Shown here: piece after piece, positions 46,458 to 59,859 of the stretch
Layout of the letters: each line of letters opens with the position of its first letter
Numbering within the stretch: the first letter of the stretch is position 1
DNA from: Epiperipatus broadwayi
Lineage: Eukaryota; Onychophora; Udeonychophora; Euonychophora; Peripatidae
Assembly: GCA_028023455.1 (NCBI GenBank)
Contig: JAQFVV010006699.1
Span: 312,001-376,000 of the forward strand
DNA: 64,000 nucleotides
Reading direction: 5' to 3'
The notes under the pieces: model-generated
What the model was told of the DNA's origin: nothing
The model's input: the letters and a program-made list of their open reading frames with translations, nothing else
Databases searched by the model: none
Translations under genes and position numbers: made by a program

Positions 46458-49400
46458 GGCCTGTCTATAGGTGGTACGACCCTAAGCAGAGTTTCCAAGT
46501 CCCTTATATTAGGCCCTACTTGGATTCGGGTTAGGTTCTATTAATAAACTTACTATATCCTGACCATTTTCTTTAACTATAACAATTGAATTTAGATAAG
46601 ATTAGTATCTATCCCATGTTACTTTGACATGAGTAAATATTTCTAAAAATAAGATATGTTTTAAATCTAATCAATATGAGACTCGTTTACCTATAAACAG
46701 ATCACATCCCCTTAACATTAAACAAATGCAAAATACTTGTTTAATGGCGTAAGAATACCCAGATACTCCTCCTTATTAAGTATCTATATACTCTCATGAC
46801 TAACAATAATATCTAATATATTATTTTACATTTATAACTATTAAGTTTTAATTCAATCACTCATTAAATTAATCTGTTAGATAATTACAGATAAACTTTG
46901 ATTCATATTATGTTTAATAATTAAGATTGGCAATAATCACAAGAATAACTTTAAAATAAAGAGATCTCAGGAAAATCATTGATTTATTAATTCTTCATAC
47001 TACCTATGGAATATCAAGAGGGATTTTACAGATTTCCATGGATAGTGTACAAATTAAGAAAGGCTTATAATTTAAATTCATAGTCAAGCTTTACATGTAT
47101 GTTCTTTAATACTGAATATTAAAATAATATTATTAACTAAACTGTGATTAACACTAATACTTTCACTAATAACTAATGTATCATTTAATTTTATATTAAT
47201 AAATACACTTTAATAATTGGCAATGTCATCAATGACCTATGGGATCAAGGCAGCATGTAACAAGTAAAAAAAATCTTTACTAAGAGATTTATGCTTATTA
47301 AACTGTTAGATTGCTTTAAATTGAATTGACTTTTCATTTTAATTTTGACTGTACATTTTAAGTTGTGTGATGTGGTAAAAATGATCCCAAAAAAGATATG
47401 CAGCAATTGGAATTTAATAAAACTTTTAAAACAACAATTTTAATCATATTCATTACAAATGATAATAAACATTTCCATTAATATCAAATTTAAAATAACA
47501 TAACAAAATAATACATATATGTTATAATAATAATAACAACAGAAAATTAATATTTAGAGTATTATTATCAAACAAAACTAATGATTTCCCATTATATGTT
47601 GCGATATTTATCCCTATGTATGTGAACTATATCACATATTTAGTTTATTTAACAATCATTTTTTTCCCCATTCATGGTTCGTTAGTTTACCCTCTACATA
47701 ATAGTAGTACTTGATGATTAAGTAACAATACAAAAAAAATAAATGAGAATATAGGGTTATAATTCTGGAGGTTGGTAAGCAAACAAAATTACTACTTTTA
47801 TCTTTCACATAAGAACAAAATCATTGTTTTTTAGTTTATCCATTTGTACATGTATATATAACCTGCTCTTTGGAGTATGTATACATCATTTTAAATACCC
47901 TTTCATACTAAAATATCGAATATATTTTTTTGTTTAAAGGATTCATAATCTTTAAACTTAACCGAATTATTAAATAACTATTAATATAACAACACTTAAA
48001 TTAATTACTTATTAAATTAGTTTCCCCCCCCCCCATTATACTAACAAATCATCGATTAAAAATATAAATACCAACATTAGAAAGAAATTCTCTTTTAACT
48101 CTCAGCTAAAGTATAAGAACAATTTTAAATCTTTTAGTTGTTCCACACTCCATAAACTTATCATAATGTTTTTATTTTTCCTTATTTTTTGAAGATTCTG
48201 CTTATCCTAAGATTCGCTAGGTATTTGAGTTACTACAACAATAATCCTTGTTTTGTTCTTTGTTTAGTAATAAAAATTTATTTGTGGCTTGCTTTATTTA
48301 CTTTATATAATATATATTTCTCTCCATAGTAAAAAGCACACTTATTATTTCAATTAAAAATGCGTCGTCGTGCAACGTTTTTTTTTTTTTTTCAGCTAAA
48401 ACTTTATAAAACTGACATCCATGCTGGTATGGCTCAAAATAAATAATATATCCAGAATAATAATGAAGACTTTTATTTATTACTAATTTAGTTCCATTGA
48501 ATTTTAAATATATATATACTTAACTGTTTCCACGAGATATACTATTTTTTTATCTATCCTTACTGTATATTTATGGTGTTTATTTATTTCCTTTTGTGTA
48601 TTATTGCAGTTCAATTTCCCTAGGGCACAATTATTGTTATTTTTCCGTGAATATATTCGTTGACTATTCATCTCCAATTATTTCTTCAATACTTATTAAT
48701 TTTCAAGAGATTATTGGGAATTCAGATTATTGACTGGCCCAGTAGAAAAACGATTAATTTATTCCATTATTTTAACAACAGAGCTTATAATTATCCCTGT
48801 ATATTAATATAGAGTTGTAAATCATAAGGTTTTAGGAATTTTAATCCAACTTTGTTTTTTTATTTTAAAAAAAAAAAAAATATCACCAAAAAAAAAAAAA
48901 AAAACTTAGTTACTTCAACTTTACGATCAAGAAGCTCCCTTTTCTTTTTTTTACTCCTCTCTTGAATTTCATATTCCAAGATTGTTTGAAACTCTTTGAT
49001 TGGCTAATATTTTCCCACTTTTTTTCTATGAAACAATTATTTATTTTGAAAGTTTTTGGTTTATTATTTTAAAATGACCGATTTTCCTTTTTTTTAAAAA
49101 AATATTAAAATACAATATTTTTTAGAATTTAAATAAAGATAGAATTTACTGTTTTAATTTTAAATCAGTATTTTTAAAATTAAACCTTATTTATTTACTT
49201 TTAAATATAGCAATATTTGAAGATAAATAATTTCTATGTTTAAAATCAAATGCGCACCCACAATAATTATTAGTCCCTACTACGCATTATGTTTACAAAA
49301 TTACAATTTAAACTTCACTGGTTTTAAACTCCAAATAATATTAATTGTTCATCCATCTGCATATATGTGACTCTATAGGTTATTTTCTATATGTATTTTG

Positions 49401-49598
49401 AGTTAAGACATTTATAAATTTCCCTTAACTAAATTCGAGTTCAAACCCTGTGATCTAATATTTCATTATTGTCTTCTTTTAGTGATCATGTGAGATTTGT
49501 AAAATTTAAAATTATACACTAAAATTTTATTTTAGAATAGTCTGAGCTAATAAAAAGTGCACAATATATATATATATTACATCACTTGATGGTATTAT

Positions 49599-49600
<2 letters not shown>
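46455..49600. other. AT-rich stretch, possible LTR-like edge, no gene
   Basis: 46,455-46,560 is less A/T-biased (TGTGGCC... CGACCCTAAGCAGAG ... GATTCGGGTTAGG) and ends near AATAAA at about 46,541; this could be an LTR or other repeat edge, not provable here. A C9-10 tract is at 48,023. T14CAG at about 48,380-48,396 is acceptor-like but no exon follows. Confidence 0.4.

Positions 49601-49601
<1 letters not shown>

Positions 49602-49689
<88 letters not shown>
49602..49689. repeat. (AT)n microsatellite, about 44 units
   Basis: Uninterrupted AT dinucleotides; a shorter array lies 30 bases earlier at 49,564-49,577. Confidence 0.97.
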
Positions 49690-49694
<5 letters not shown>

Positions 49695-51940
49695 TGATTG
49701 AAATCAAGTATAATTTATAAATTTGGATAAATAAATGATAGGAATATTAAGGAGAAATTATATTTGAATTATATCTTTGTGAATTAATGAATTAAATAGT
49801 GGTAACAAAGTTATGTATATTTAGTACATGGCCAGTTGCATTCTTTTCATAGTTCAGCAAGAGTTTAGGTAGAAGCCATGATTTAAATTTAAAATACATG
49901 AAATATGTAACCTTAAGCATTTTAACCATGATGGTCATATTAGTTTGAGTTATTTTTGTATTCATATCCCTCACTGTGATCAATATTGATCACCACTAGA
50001 TATTATATCATGAATGATATGGTTTAAAAGTTGGATAGTTAATAGCTGGACTGCAGAAAGTTGTTGGTATTTGTGAATGCAAGAGTAGAAAAAAATCTTA
50101 TCACAAATGATATTTATTTTGTTTTTTTATGTATATAGATGACAGGAATGATTTGATATTCGTATATGTATGAATAATCGAGATGATTAAACTCAAGTGT
50201 TAAATGCATATTGCCATTTGAGAAAGAGAACGATGGAATGTAACATCTGAATGTTATTATGGTAATAGATATTGAAATAAATAAATATAGCATATAACAT
50301 CAATATATAATTATTTAATATAATATCATTATTTTATAAGTAAAGTGGACTTAATATAAATTAATTTTATAGAGATTATTTTAAATATTTTATAGCAAAT
50401 AATTTGCAAAATTATGGAGAAAGTTATTTCATTAACTATATTTACCTGGAAGGTAAAGGTAAATACTTTGTTTGTATATAAATGAAATAATTAGTATCTT
50501 AAGAATAATATTAATAGGGTAAATTTTAAATAAGTATTAAACTTATTTTAAATTTATAGTATTGATGGACATTACTATAATCATCACTTTCTTTCGAAAA
50601 TATGAAGTATACTATTAGTTACAAATGATAATATAAATAAATAAATGTTAACCAATTTCATCAATTTTAATTAGAATATTCCTTGAAATATAATAAATTT
50701 CATTACTTCTGCTTTAGGAATTGTTTTAAAGTTAAAATATTTCATTACTTTTGATCTATTTAGTCAGTGTCGAAGACTAGTAATGATTATCCAAGCAAAA
50801 ATTATTCCATATTTTCTATAAGAGCTAGTTACAAAATAACTGTTTGGTTAACTGTTTCTTTTACCAGCTAAACTATTATTTTAAATAAGATAACTCACAT
50901 AGTGGGAATGTTATCTCTGATATAAGTTCAAAGTGGTGTATAGCTAAATCTTTGTCGATCAGACACTGGCACAGAAAAAAATGTTATAGAATTGCACTCC
51001 ACATGTGCATTAGCTTATTGGCTTATTGGTATTACAGTTTATAAAACATCACACTATATAAAATAAATGTCTTGTTTATAAAACTGTATAAGTTAAATTC
51101 ATAAAAGTAAAATAATATATCCACAGTTAATATAGTTTATAAGCAATAAATAATATTTCCAGTTAGACTGACCTTTAAAATTGTAATTTCCATTGTCACA
51201 GTTGATAATACTAGCACATTTTGATTATAGACATTTTGAAAGATAATCAGCAGTTAGACTGTCAGTTAGTAGGCTCAAACAGACTTGTCTAAATTTAGCT
51301 GCTCATATCAATATCAGCACAGAATAATATCACCAATATGAATTGCATAAGAGAAATGCAATTTAACTTTTTACTTTGTCATCAATTTTAGGGAGTAGCT
51401 TTCATAATTCATTATGTATTTTAACAGTAGAAATAAAAATTCCTTCACTTTATATACCTGCTGTTACTATCCTGTTTTAGAGAAAAAAACTCTAAACATT
51501 ATTTTACCCCTTTTACCCAATTACATTTCTCCTCATTTAAATATTTCTGTTACAATGAAATGTAAAAAAAATGTGTTTATCGTATTCTATCAAATAATTC
51601 AGGATAAATTAAATCAATCATTTTAATTAAACCATAGTTAATCTTTAGAATTATCTAAAGAGAAAAAACAAATAATGATTATTATTAGTATCTATATTTT
51701 ATGAAACTTGATATAATATATTTTTGGTTTTGCAGGTTAAACACAGCTTGTCTAACTCAGTGATTGGAAAATGAGTAACACTAATATGTGAAAAAAATGC
51801 AATAAGCAAAGTAAAAAACTTGGAATTACATAATCTCATCATTGAGTTAATTTAAATACAAGTATCAAGTATATACAAAGTGCTAGCTATGATAATCAAG
51901 TCACCTAGGAGAACATAGAAAAATTTTAAATCAGTTCCAC
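49690..51940. other. AT-rich stretch, no gene
   Basis: Small frames at 49.8-50.0 kb (minus) and 51.4-51.6 kb (plus) show no motif and have the residue mix of non-coding AT-rich DNA. Confidence 0.5.
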
Positions 51941-51941
51941 C

Positions 51942-52202
51942 AATATATATATATATATATATAACATTTTTTGCAGGTTCAACCATGTTAAAATTTTTAA
52001 ATATTAATATTCCAACGTTTCGACTTGGTCACACAAGTCATCCACTGGGTGGATGACTTGTGTGACAAAATCGAAATGTCAGAATATTAATATTTAAAAT
52101 TTTTAACACTGATGAACCCGCAAAATATGTCTTTTATATACGCAACCCGTGAAAATCTTCGTTTCAACACACACACGCATATATATATATATATATATAT
52201 AT
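51942..52202. mobile_element. palindromic pair of PLE-like 3' tails bracketed by (AT)n
   Basis: Arms 51,973-52,045 and 52,049-52,121 are imperfect reverse complements around a three-base centre. Each arm reads outward as GTGGATGACTTGTGTGAC, a (C)AAAATCGAAAT or CAAGTCGAAACGTT block, GAATATTAATATTTAAAA and a GAACC(C)GCAAAA end. The GATGAC...TCGAAA box before an AT-rich end resembles 3' ends of the other PLEs in this window. Outside, left (AT)n is at 51,942-51,962; on the right, CAAAATATGTCTTTTATAT (shared with 4.1 kb) and then (AT)n at 52,179-52,202. No coding sequence remains. Confidence 0.55.
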
Positions 52203-53955
52203 TGGAAGTAAAAATAATGGTCATACATGTGAATTGTAGTTATAGATCATTTATGATTAACATAAAATTTATAACATAAATTTTGGTACACTCACTTTTA
52301 CAAACACACATACATATTGAAACAATTTTGTTGCTTTTATGATGGCTATATTTAGCCCACAAAAATTTCATTCAATGGTTTTGTCTTATGTAATAATGAA
52401 TTTATTATGTATATTTTTTTGATTTGAAAATTCATAAGATTCTATTAATTATAACCATTAAGAAATTAAGCTGCTTATTTATCTTTATAGATGACGCTTT
52501 CAAAACATTTTGAGCCTTAAAACTATTTATCATCTGCATTATTTGATTTTCTGTTTTCAGTTTATCTATATGTTTATCTGGTACTTATATTGATTAAACT
52601 ACAAGTTTTTCTTTGAATTAAAATATGGAAATTCTGACTTTAATTATATATGATCTCTGACGTTAGTAAATAAATTTCAATATTAAATAGTTTCTAATAA
52701 TGTGTAGTAATATTAAGAAGCTAGTAACTTGTTTAAAGTTAACATGTGAAATAAAATATAAATGATTTAAATGTGATTACAGAAACATTTCACATTCTCA
52801 AACTAAGATGCTTCAAATTGGCCTATATAATTAGGATGTAAGTTTAAGGATCAGATGACCACACTTATCTTTTTCAAAAGTCTCTATCTTGTGTTTGAGT
52901 TTGAGAGTATCCTCAGAACTCAACATAATATAGTTGACTTATTATAATATCAGTACATTACATATATTAGAGGTGGAAATCCCTTATCTTTTGTTACATA
53001 TAAACATAATTATAAAACCAAACATAAAGCTTTTTTCAACAAATAATTTTAGTCTCTGTAACGACCTTATAACTCTTTTTTTAATGAATTGAAATTAACA
53101 TATAAGGATCTAAATATGAGAGTTGCTTGTTGGACAATCTAAGCAATTAATATCAGCCATTATTCAGATTACATAAGTGTTGGGATGAAAGTTGACTAAA
53201 AACTTTTGTATATTGGTTTTTAACGCTAGGCCTTTGTGATGAATTTCCCCCCATCAATTGAAACCACAACATTTCTTAGATTTTAAATTAAATTTTTTTC
53301 CAAAATCTTATCTAAACAATTCTTACATTTTTTAGAAATTAAAGGCTAAATGTAATTTTTTAACGATTCTTTATTAATAGAACAAATTCCTAGTCACTAT
53401 GCCTATTGGATTCTCAAGATTAACTTGTCGCTAGTATAAAGAATAGCAGTAAGACGAAATTTTATAAACACACATTATCCATGCATGCACCAATACATAG
53501 TAAACCTATGATCACAATTATTTTAGGTAAACTTCTTGGGTAAAATATAAGCACTTTATTTGTATTTTAGTTTATGTGGTTATTCTAATATTGTCTTACC
53601 AAATATTTCATTATTTCCGATAATAATTAATATTATTCAAGCATATTTTCAGGTACAATTTAATTCATTTTATTATAATATTATGAACTGGTGAAGTTGA
53701 CTATTAATATTATGATGTTCTAAAATAATGGAAATCTTAGGTGCAAATTGTATGTAGTAGTCATATTCCTAACTGAATTATAAATAATCAATTCTATATT
53801 AATTATTATTTGTTTTGTTTATTAACATACATTGTTTTATTGTTAATATCAACCCATTTTTATCCTTTAATGAAATATTTTGATTTTATTAATAAGAGCT
53901 ATGATCTCATGTGTCTCTGTTTGTTTATAGATAAAATTTGTAATACATTTTTTTT
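52203..53955. other. AT-rich stretch, no gene
   Basis: No credible frame or recognised repeat. Confidence 0.5.
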
Positions 53956-53959
53956 TCTC

Positions 53960-54095
53960 TCATATGTCATATCATCAGCTCTCGCTGACTTCTCGACCAC
54001 CAATGCATGACGTAATACACATTTTTGGGTGCATAAACGAAAGCCTACTAAAATCAACAATCAGCTGAATAAAACAACTGTGACGTAAGCAGCTA
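53960..54095. promoter_or_regulatory. GC-richer patch with two TGACGTAA (CRE/ATF-like) sites
   Basis: TGACGTAA occurs at about 54,006 and 54,080, each matching the CRE/ATF half-site plus AA bound by bZIP factors. Between them are GGGTGCATAAACGAAAGCC and CAGCTG. A pyrimidine tract ending ATCATCAG precedes CTCTCGCTGACTTCTCGACC, acceptor-like, but the frame stops soon after. A regulatory role is inference. Confidence 0.2.
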
Positions 54096-55165
54096 AACAA
54101 ATGAATCAGGTGATCACAATTACAAAAAGTAATTTGCTCATTCCAAACTTACAAAGGATATAATACATTTCTATACAGTAAAATCTACATCTAACATAGT
54201 TATTTAAATTAACTCCTACAGGTCTCACATGTGAAGAACAAAAGAACACTTAATGACACATCCACAATCCACATATGATATTATTACAAGCCAGTTAAAA
54301 GATGGACACACTGATAATAAAATCTTTATTATTTAAAAGGGAATCAAATAAATAATATTAGTTATATTTCCTAATCATGCATTTTCTATCAATCCCTATA
54401 AGGATTATCACAACTTGTCATTAATAAAGTATATTATAAAGCTTGAATCACATGGACTGTATATGCCACTTTCAGAGAAAGAATGTGATGTGTATGCTTA
54501 AATATGCCTACATACATATGTATAAACTTTATAAGAAAAAGTAATAAGTTTAATAAATGAAAAAAAAATTAAAAAAAAATGATTCTGTTTAAATAGGAAA
54601 AAAAAGATTTATAAATTTTAAGATTAAAAACAGATTATGTCTAAAAATAATGTCAGTCTAATAAATGAGAGTAGAATACGTCTTCATTAATGAAATAAAA
54701 CAATTAAAGGAATTAGACTTTAGATTTTCTTCAACTAATTTAAAGTTAGATGTATAATGATGTAATTTTTGTAGGATGCATGGAAATTAAGAAATACCTG
54801 AACGGATGGATTGGATTAAGAGCCAATCAACTTCAGGGATTGAAATAATGAATGCCTCAGTACAAATTGAATCAAGATGACTTCACTGAATTTTTGGAGC
54901 TTCACCTATGCATACAGACATAAGTTGAGCAGATTTATTCCTAGGCACATGGATTTCAAGTGCAGAGAGTTGGCCTCCAAGCATGGGAACAGCCAGCTAG
55001 GACTATTACAGATCATATTGATCTACATTATTATTTATGTATGTATTCATGCCTTATGTATATGTAAATAGTTGACACACTATTAATTATTGTTGATTGG
55101 GGAGTACACTCTTAAATTGGCTAGACACAGAAATTGGTGCAGACATAGTCTTGAGTTGAATTCTC
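54096..55165. other. stretch upstream of the gag remnant, possible LTR
   Basis: 54,770-55,130 is less A/T-rich than its surroundings and leads into the gag remnant. ATTGGTGCAGACATAG at 55,133-55,148 sits where a tRNA primer-binding site beginning TGG would be expected. I cannot define LTR ends or a matching second LTR. The 64-codon frame at 54.88-55.07 kb shows no domain. Confidence 0.3.
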
Positions 55166-55169
55166 AACT

Positions 55170-56140
55170 AAAGTAATGGTTAAATTTATGTAAAAGACTG
55201 ACTCGGCAATGCAAGTAGCAATCAGTGAATTTGATATCAATGAGTCAAGTAGTTGGATCCTGTGCATTCAGCATGTGGAAAAATACTTATTCATTAGTGA
55301 AGTTAAAATGATAATTATAAAATTGCTTTATTTTTATGCTTTGCTTGGACAGGAGTTATTGAGATAGCCAACAGGATCATTATACCTCTAACTCTTGAAG
55401 ATTGTACATATGATGAGATTAAAGAACATATGTAAAATCACTTTAATACCCAACCCTCTATGTATTCGTCTAGACTACATTCCAGGCGCAGAACCATCTT
55501 TGCATTGGACGTATAAAAGATTATGATAATACTCTTCATAATCTAGCAAAAAATAGATCTATTTATCTTCCTTAGATGAAAACCCTTCTGGAACAATTTC
55601 TGATGGATATGTGTAACAACAATTTACAACAACAATTATTGAGCATTAGTAATTTATATTATATGAAGGCTATAAAATAGTGGATAGCTTATGAATTCAT
55701 GCTCGAACAATCTCAAAAATTGGCTGAGTTCAAGGTTAATAGCAAATCACAAACAGACATTTGTAAAACTGTAAAGAAAGAATGGTCAAAGAGTAACGAT
55801 AGTAGTGCTAACCGTGAAAACCTATTTATATGTTTTTGCTGCGGGGGGGAAAAAGGCCATGAAGCCAATTGTTTTCATAAATGAGAATACTGCAAAAATT
55901 ACAAAAAAAGAGGGCACATCGACAAAACATGTAAAGAAAAACTTAGCTATTCCAACAAGAAAAATATTTTTTTTTATAAACGTTCAAATCAGAACCAAGC
56001 CAGTCAGTCAGTTCTCACTAGCAATCAACTTTCAAGGAAAGAGTTTCAATTATTTTTTCCAACCTAAAGTTTTTCTTTTCAGAGGTATCCAAGAACAAAT
56101 ATCCACAACTTTAGTTTTAAAATCTTATTCATAGCAATAC
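55170..56140 (+). pseudogene. Ty3/mdg4-type gag remnant with two zinc knuckles
   Basis: Frames in three registers follow the order of a Ty3-type Gag: SSWILCIQHVEKYLFISEV near 55,240 (capsid N-part, W...W/Q..E.YF pattern), PLTLEDCTYDEIKEHM near 55,400, then after frameshifts AYEFMLEQSQKLAEFK (55,690-55,740), then CFCCGGEKGHEANC (55,831-55,872), a CCHC knuckle with one extra residue beside a G7 run, and, after an in-frame TGA at 55,882, CKNYKKRGHIDKTC (55,891-55,932), a second knuckle with Cys replaced by Tyr. Gag packages the element RNA. This copy cannot be made. No protease or RT follows. Confidence 0.75.
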
Positions 56141-58209
56141 ACATTAAAATAAATTGTTGTCAACTTGTTTTTCTTGTCATTTTCTAAAACGGAATATCCA
56201 GACAAATCTTTTAATAAATAAATAAAATAAAATACCTAATCAATACACAAAAATGTATATAGTTTTTGAATCTTTAACATTGATAAGGAAAAAAACAAAA
56301 TTGTTTTCTCTTTTATAAAAAAAAAAAAACGATTATATATATATAATAATAAAATTTTTTTGATAAAAAACATAATTTATTTTTTTAACATTCAAATAGA
56401 CAAAACAAAGTAAAATATACAGATTTTTTTCTTGGTAATAAAAAAATTAAAATAAAATATATGTACATATAAAATAAAATTCATCAGTTATATATTTTAT
56501 TATATTTTTGAATAAAATATACATACCATGTATGTGTATATATTACGTATATAAAATTTATATTTTACTCTCAATCTATGTTTGTCTATTTAAGATTTTA
56601 TTTAACTCATCAATGGATTTATATTTACAGAACTAGCTGATACTAGCTTATGATGGGCCTCAATTACCATATGTATAATATACAAATAAGCAAGAAAATT
56701 ATAATTATGGTGAGGAAACATAAGCATGAAATAAATTTATTAGTCTGCTAAGCCATATTTTTGATATGCAGTGTCTTTGTGAAAGCATGAATGAAGGATC
56801 ATTAGCAAAATGTGTCAGTACTTCCACCTGCATATGGAGGTGATTAAATTGGGCATTTATTTTTAATAAATTTTCATGCTTATATTATGATAGCTGTAAG
56901 AGCAAATCAATGATGCTCCACCTATGTTGTCAAATTGAATGACCAATTTTTATTGAGGCAATTGTGATTGGCTCATTTATCACATTATCAGAATTTATTA
57001 TGTGTCAAGCTTCCATGATGTTCCATTTTCTGTGATTTCTTTAAAGGCAAACAATCTTAGTGGTATAGTTTTTAAAAGAATGGTCTTTAAGCTTCATATG
57101 GTCAAGGAATCATTAACTATATGAAGTGTCAGATTTGGCTCTGTTATAAAGATAAATGTGTTGAGATATTCTATATTTCAAATTGGTGTGTGTTTCATTA
57201 TATTATGTAACATTGCAAGATACACAGTCTAAAGCATATACCAGCTGAACTTAGTCATCAATTCTGATTTTTTTCTCAAAGTTCTTGATGATTGAATAGA
57301 CCAATAGACAATGATGCTCACTGAATTCAAATTTTTTTATTAAGGATTGAGATCCAGCAATAAATAGTTTATTTTTTGGAAGGTAGGGTCAGAGATTTAC
57401 TGTCAAACCTGAATAGCGGTATCCACATTATCCAGACATTTGAGGTTAAGATAAACAGTTGATGCAGTGAGGCGAGTCCACATATAATACTGGATGCTAC
57501 TAGAACCAAACATTCGCAGTAGGTGAGCTGTCATATTATAGGCAAAATTTTCATCAGACCTACTCATGAAGCAGGCAGGCAGGTCACAATACAGCTGGAA
57601 GTGGTAAGAAACTTAGAAGGGCAACTGTAATCTCTTCTTCCATATTTCATTCCAGAAATATGAGCTATACTTCACTAACAATAGCAGGTAGAGTGTACCC
57701 ATTGTAAATATATTGTATATACTAATGTATATTTGTTTTCAAATTTTATAATAAATTTAATATTAGAAACGTACATGTGTTTGTATATACACTTAAACAA
57801 GGCAAAACTCTCCATGCAGTAGTGCCACCCTATGCCAATCAGAGTAATGAATGGATGCCAGAAGGCTTGCACATAAAATCCCTATCTGTTTAATGGTTAT
57901 ATACAATTAGTTTGAATTTACATGAATCTGTGATTATTAAATCACGTATATAATCCATATTAATCAGAATGCTTACATTCTTACCTGATAACTTACTTCA
58001 ATCCAAAATTGGTGAAAATTGTTTTTCTATGCACTGGTTTATAATAAAGAATTAGAACTTTTGAACATTAATTACTAAATTAAAGCCTTCATATGTTGCA
58101 TCCAAAATTCTACAGATCATCTTTTCAATTAGAAAAAATGGCACAATTATTATCATATTGTAAATCCAGAATCCAAGAAAATGATGTTTTTGTTTTTACT
58201 TTTACTTAA
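56141..58209. other. AT-rich stretch, no gene
   Basis: 56,600-57,660 is less A/T-biased and could be old repeat sequence, but no frame survives. The 65-codon minus-strand frame at 57.7-57.9 kb has no motif. Confidence 0.45.
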
Positions 58210-59008
58210 TGGACGGTTGAAGAGTTGGAGTGTGGAGTGGATTGAAGCTTGTCCATTAAACTATGAGGATAGTCTATCTTAATATATATATATCTGAGCA
58301 TTTATACTATATATGTGTGTAAAGATGATAGTCTGGGCCAACTGATGATTGCTGGTTTAGCATGAAATACGTATATTGGTGATTATTTATCTTTTGAGCA
58401 TATATGTGTTTAGGTGTATCGGTGTTATTAGATAGAGTGGAGAGAGGTGGGTGGTGTGAAAGTCTGTGCTCATATACCCTATATTACATATATATAGCCA
58501 TAGGTATATAACAAGCCTGTGTTTCAGTTATTACATTATAGAGATGTCTGCCCATCCTTGCATATGTATTAAATGGATTATGTCCAGTACATGTGGGGTT
58601 CAGATTGACCTTAGGTCAACATGGGTGTGACAATAATCTCAGCCTCAGGGTGGCCTTTGAGCATTCCATCATCAGATTTTCAATTGGATGGACGGTTGAA
58701 GAGTTGGAGTGTGGAGAGGATTGAAGCCTGTCCATTAAACTATGAGGATAGTCTATCTTAATATATATCTAAGCACTTATACTATATATGTGTGTAAAGA
58801 TGATAGTCTGGACCAACTGATGATTGCAGGTTTAGCATGAAATACGTATATTGGTTATTATTTATCTTTTCAGCATATATGTGTTTAGGTGTATCGGTGT
58901 TATTAGATAGAGTGGAGAGAGGTGGGTGGTGTGAAAGTCTGTGCTCATATACCCTATATTACATGTATATAGCCACAGGTATATAACGAGCCTGTGTTTC
59001 AGTTATTA
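58210..59008. repeat. two-copy tandem duplication, about 320-bp units, period 479 bp (family C)
   Basis: TGGACGGTTGAAGAGTTGGA to GTGTTTCAGTTATTA occurs at 58,210-58,533 and 58,689-59,008 with only scattered changes. The 155-base spacer (58,534-58,688) has a GTGTGACAATAATCTCAG block and CTTTGAGCATTCCATCATC, which are found in front of related copies at 63.2-63.6 kb. No frame. Each unit includes TATATGTGTGTAAAGATGAT and GTTTAGCATGAAATACG. Confidence 0.9.
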
Positions 59009-59581
59009 ATTCAAATTTAAAATTCTATCTACAAACAGCCTAAACCGCTTCACCACTTACTAACATAAAAATCCAAATTAATATTGGAACAATTACATAT
59101 TCCTGCTTATTACCAGTTTTCATTTTAAATATCTCAATTTTTCTACCTATTGTAATAACAATTTTTCTTTATCTATTATTTAGAAGCTGTGTAATTTGAA
59201 TAACTTTGTTGTACTGCAACTAATTTCAAACGTCGCCATAAAACTGTTCTTAATTGAGTTAAATTTCTTGATCAAATCATTAAAACCAATATATAAATCC
59301 ATATTTTGTTCTGATACTTTTTCAGATTTGTTTGGCAACACAAACCATAGCTATGCTGCTTCTTGTGTCTCCGTATTCAACTGAATATTTAACAATTGAC
59401 CATCTATGACAGACATATATTTATTCAATAATGTTTCTGAAAGTACCATTATTTTTTTCCGTTATTTTTAAAATTTGGATCAACCGATTCAATTTTAACA
59501 TTAAGAATCACAAATTTGTGTGTCCATATATTTTTTAAAATTCCAATATTTTTAAACTAGCATATTGCCACAATAATATAA

Positions 59582-59809
59582 ATTTTTTCCAGGTATTTCA
59601 TCAAGTTTCGCACCCTTTCCATATGTAAGATTTCAAAGTTATATGATGACGTCACTAAATTGAATATCTTTGCCAAATGTAAGTGTACAGATAAAATAGA
59701 TGTGTCACGAAAAGAGGCATTCCAATACTTGTATAATTGTTCAAAAGATGATCAAAATATTCCTTACAATTGTTCAAGATATCCTTATCGCTTTATAAGA
59801 GATCACTAA
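59582..59809 (+). CDS. 75-codon open frame after a splice-acceptor-like site, unidentified
   Basis: The frame has no ATG at its start. It runs from a stop at 59,579-59,581 to TAA at 59,807-59,809 and begins at TTTTTTCCAG|G (acceptor-like, cut at 59,592). It contains LNIFAKCKCTDKIDVSR and KEAFQYLYNCSKDDQN, then NCSRYPYRF, with four Cys and a balanced mix of charged and aromatic residues, unlike background. It lies 50 bases before the PLE RT fragment but in no obvious PLE register. It could be a host exon, an N-terminal part of the element, or another transposon's coding remnant. Confidence 0.3.
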   Translation: MFSRYFIKFRTLSICKISKLYDDVTKLNIFAKCKCTDKIDVSRKEAFQYLYNCSKDDQNIPYNCSRYPYRFIRDH

Positions 59810-59859
59810 ATAATGATAAACTAATTGTTACAAAATCAAGTCATTTAATGTTATAAATA

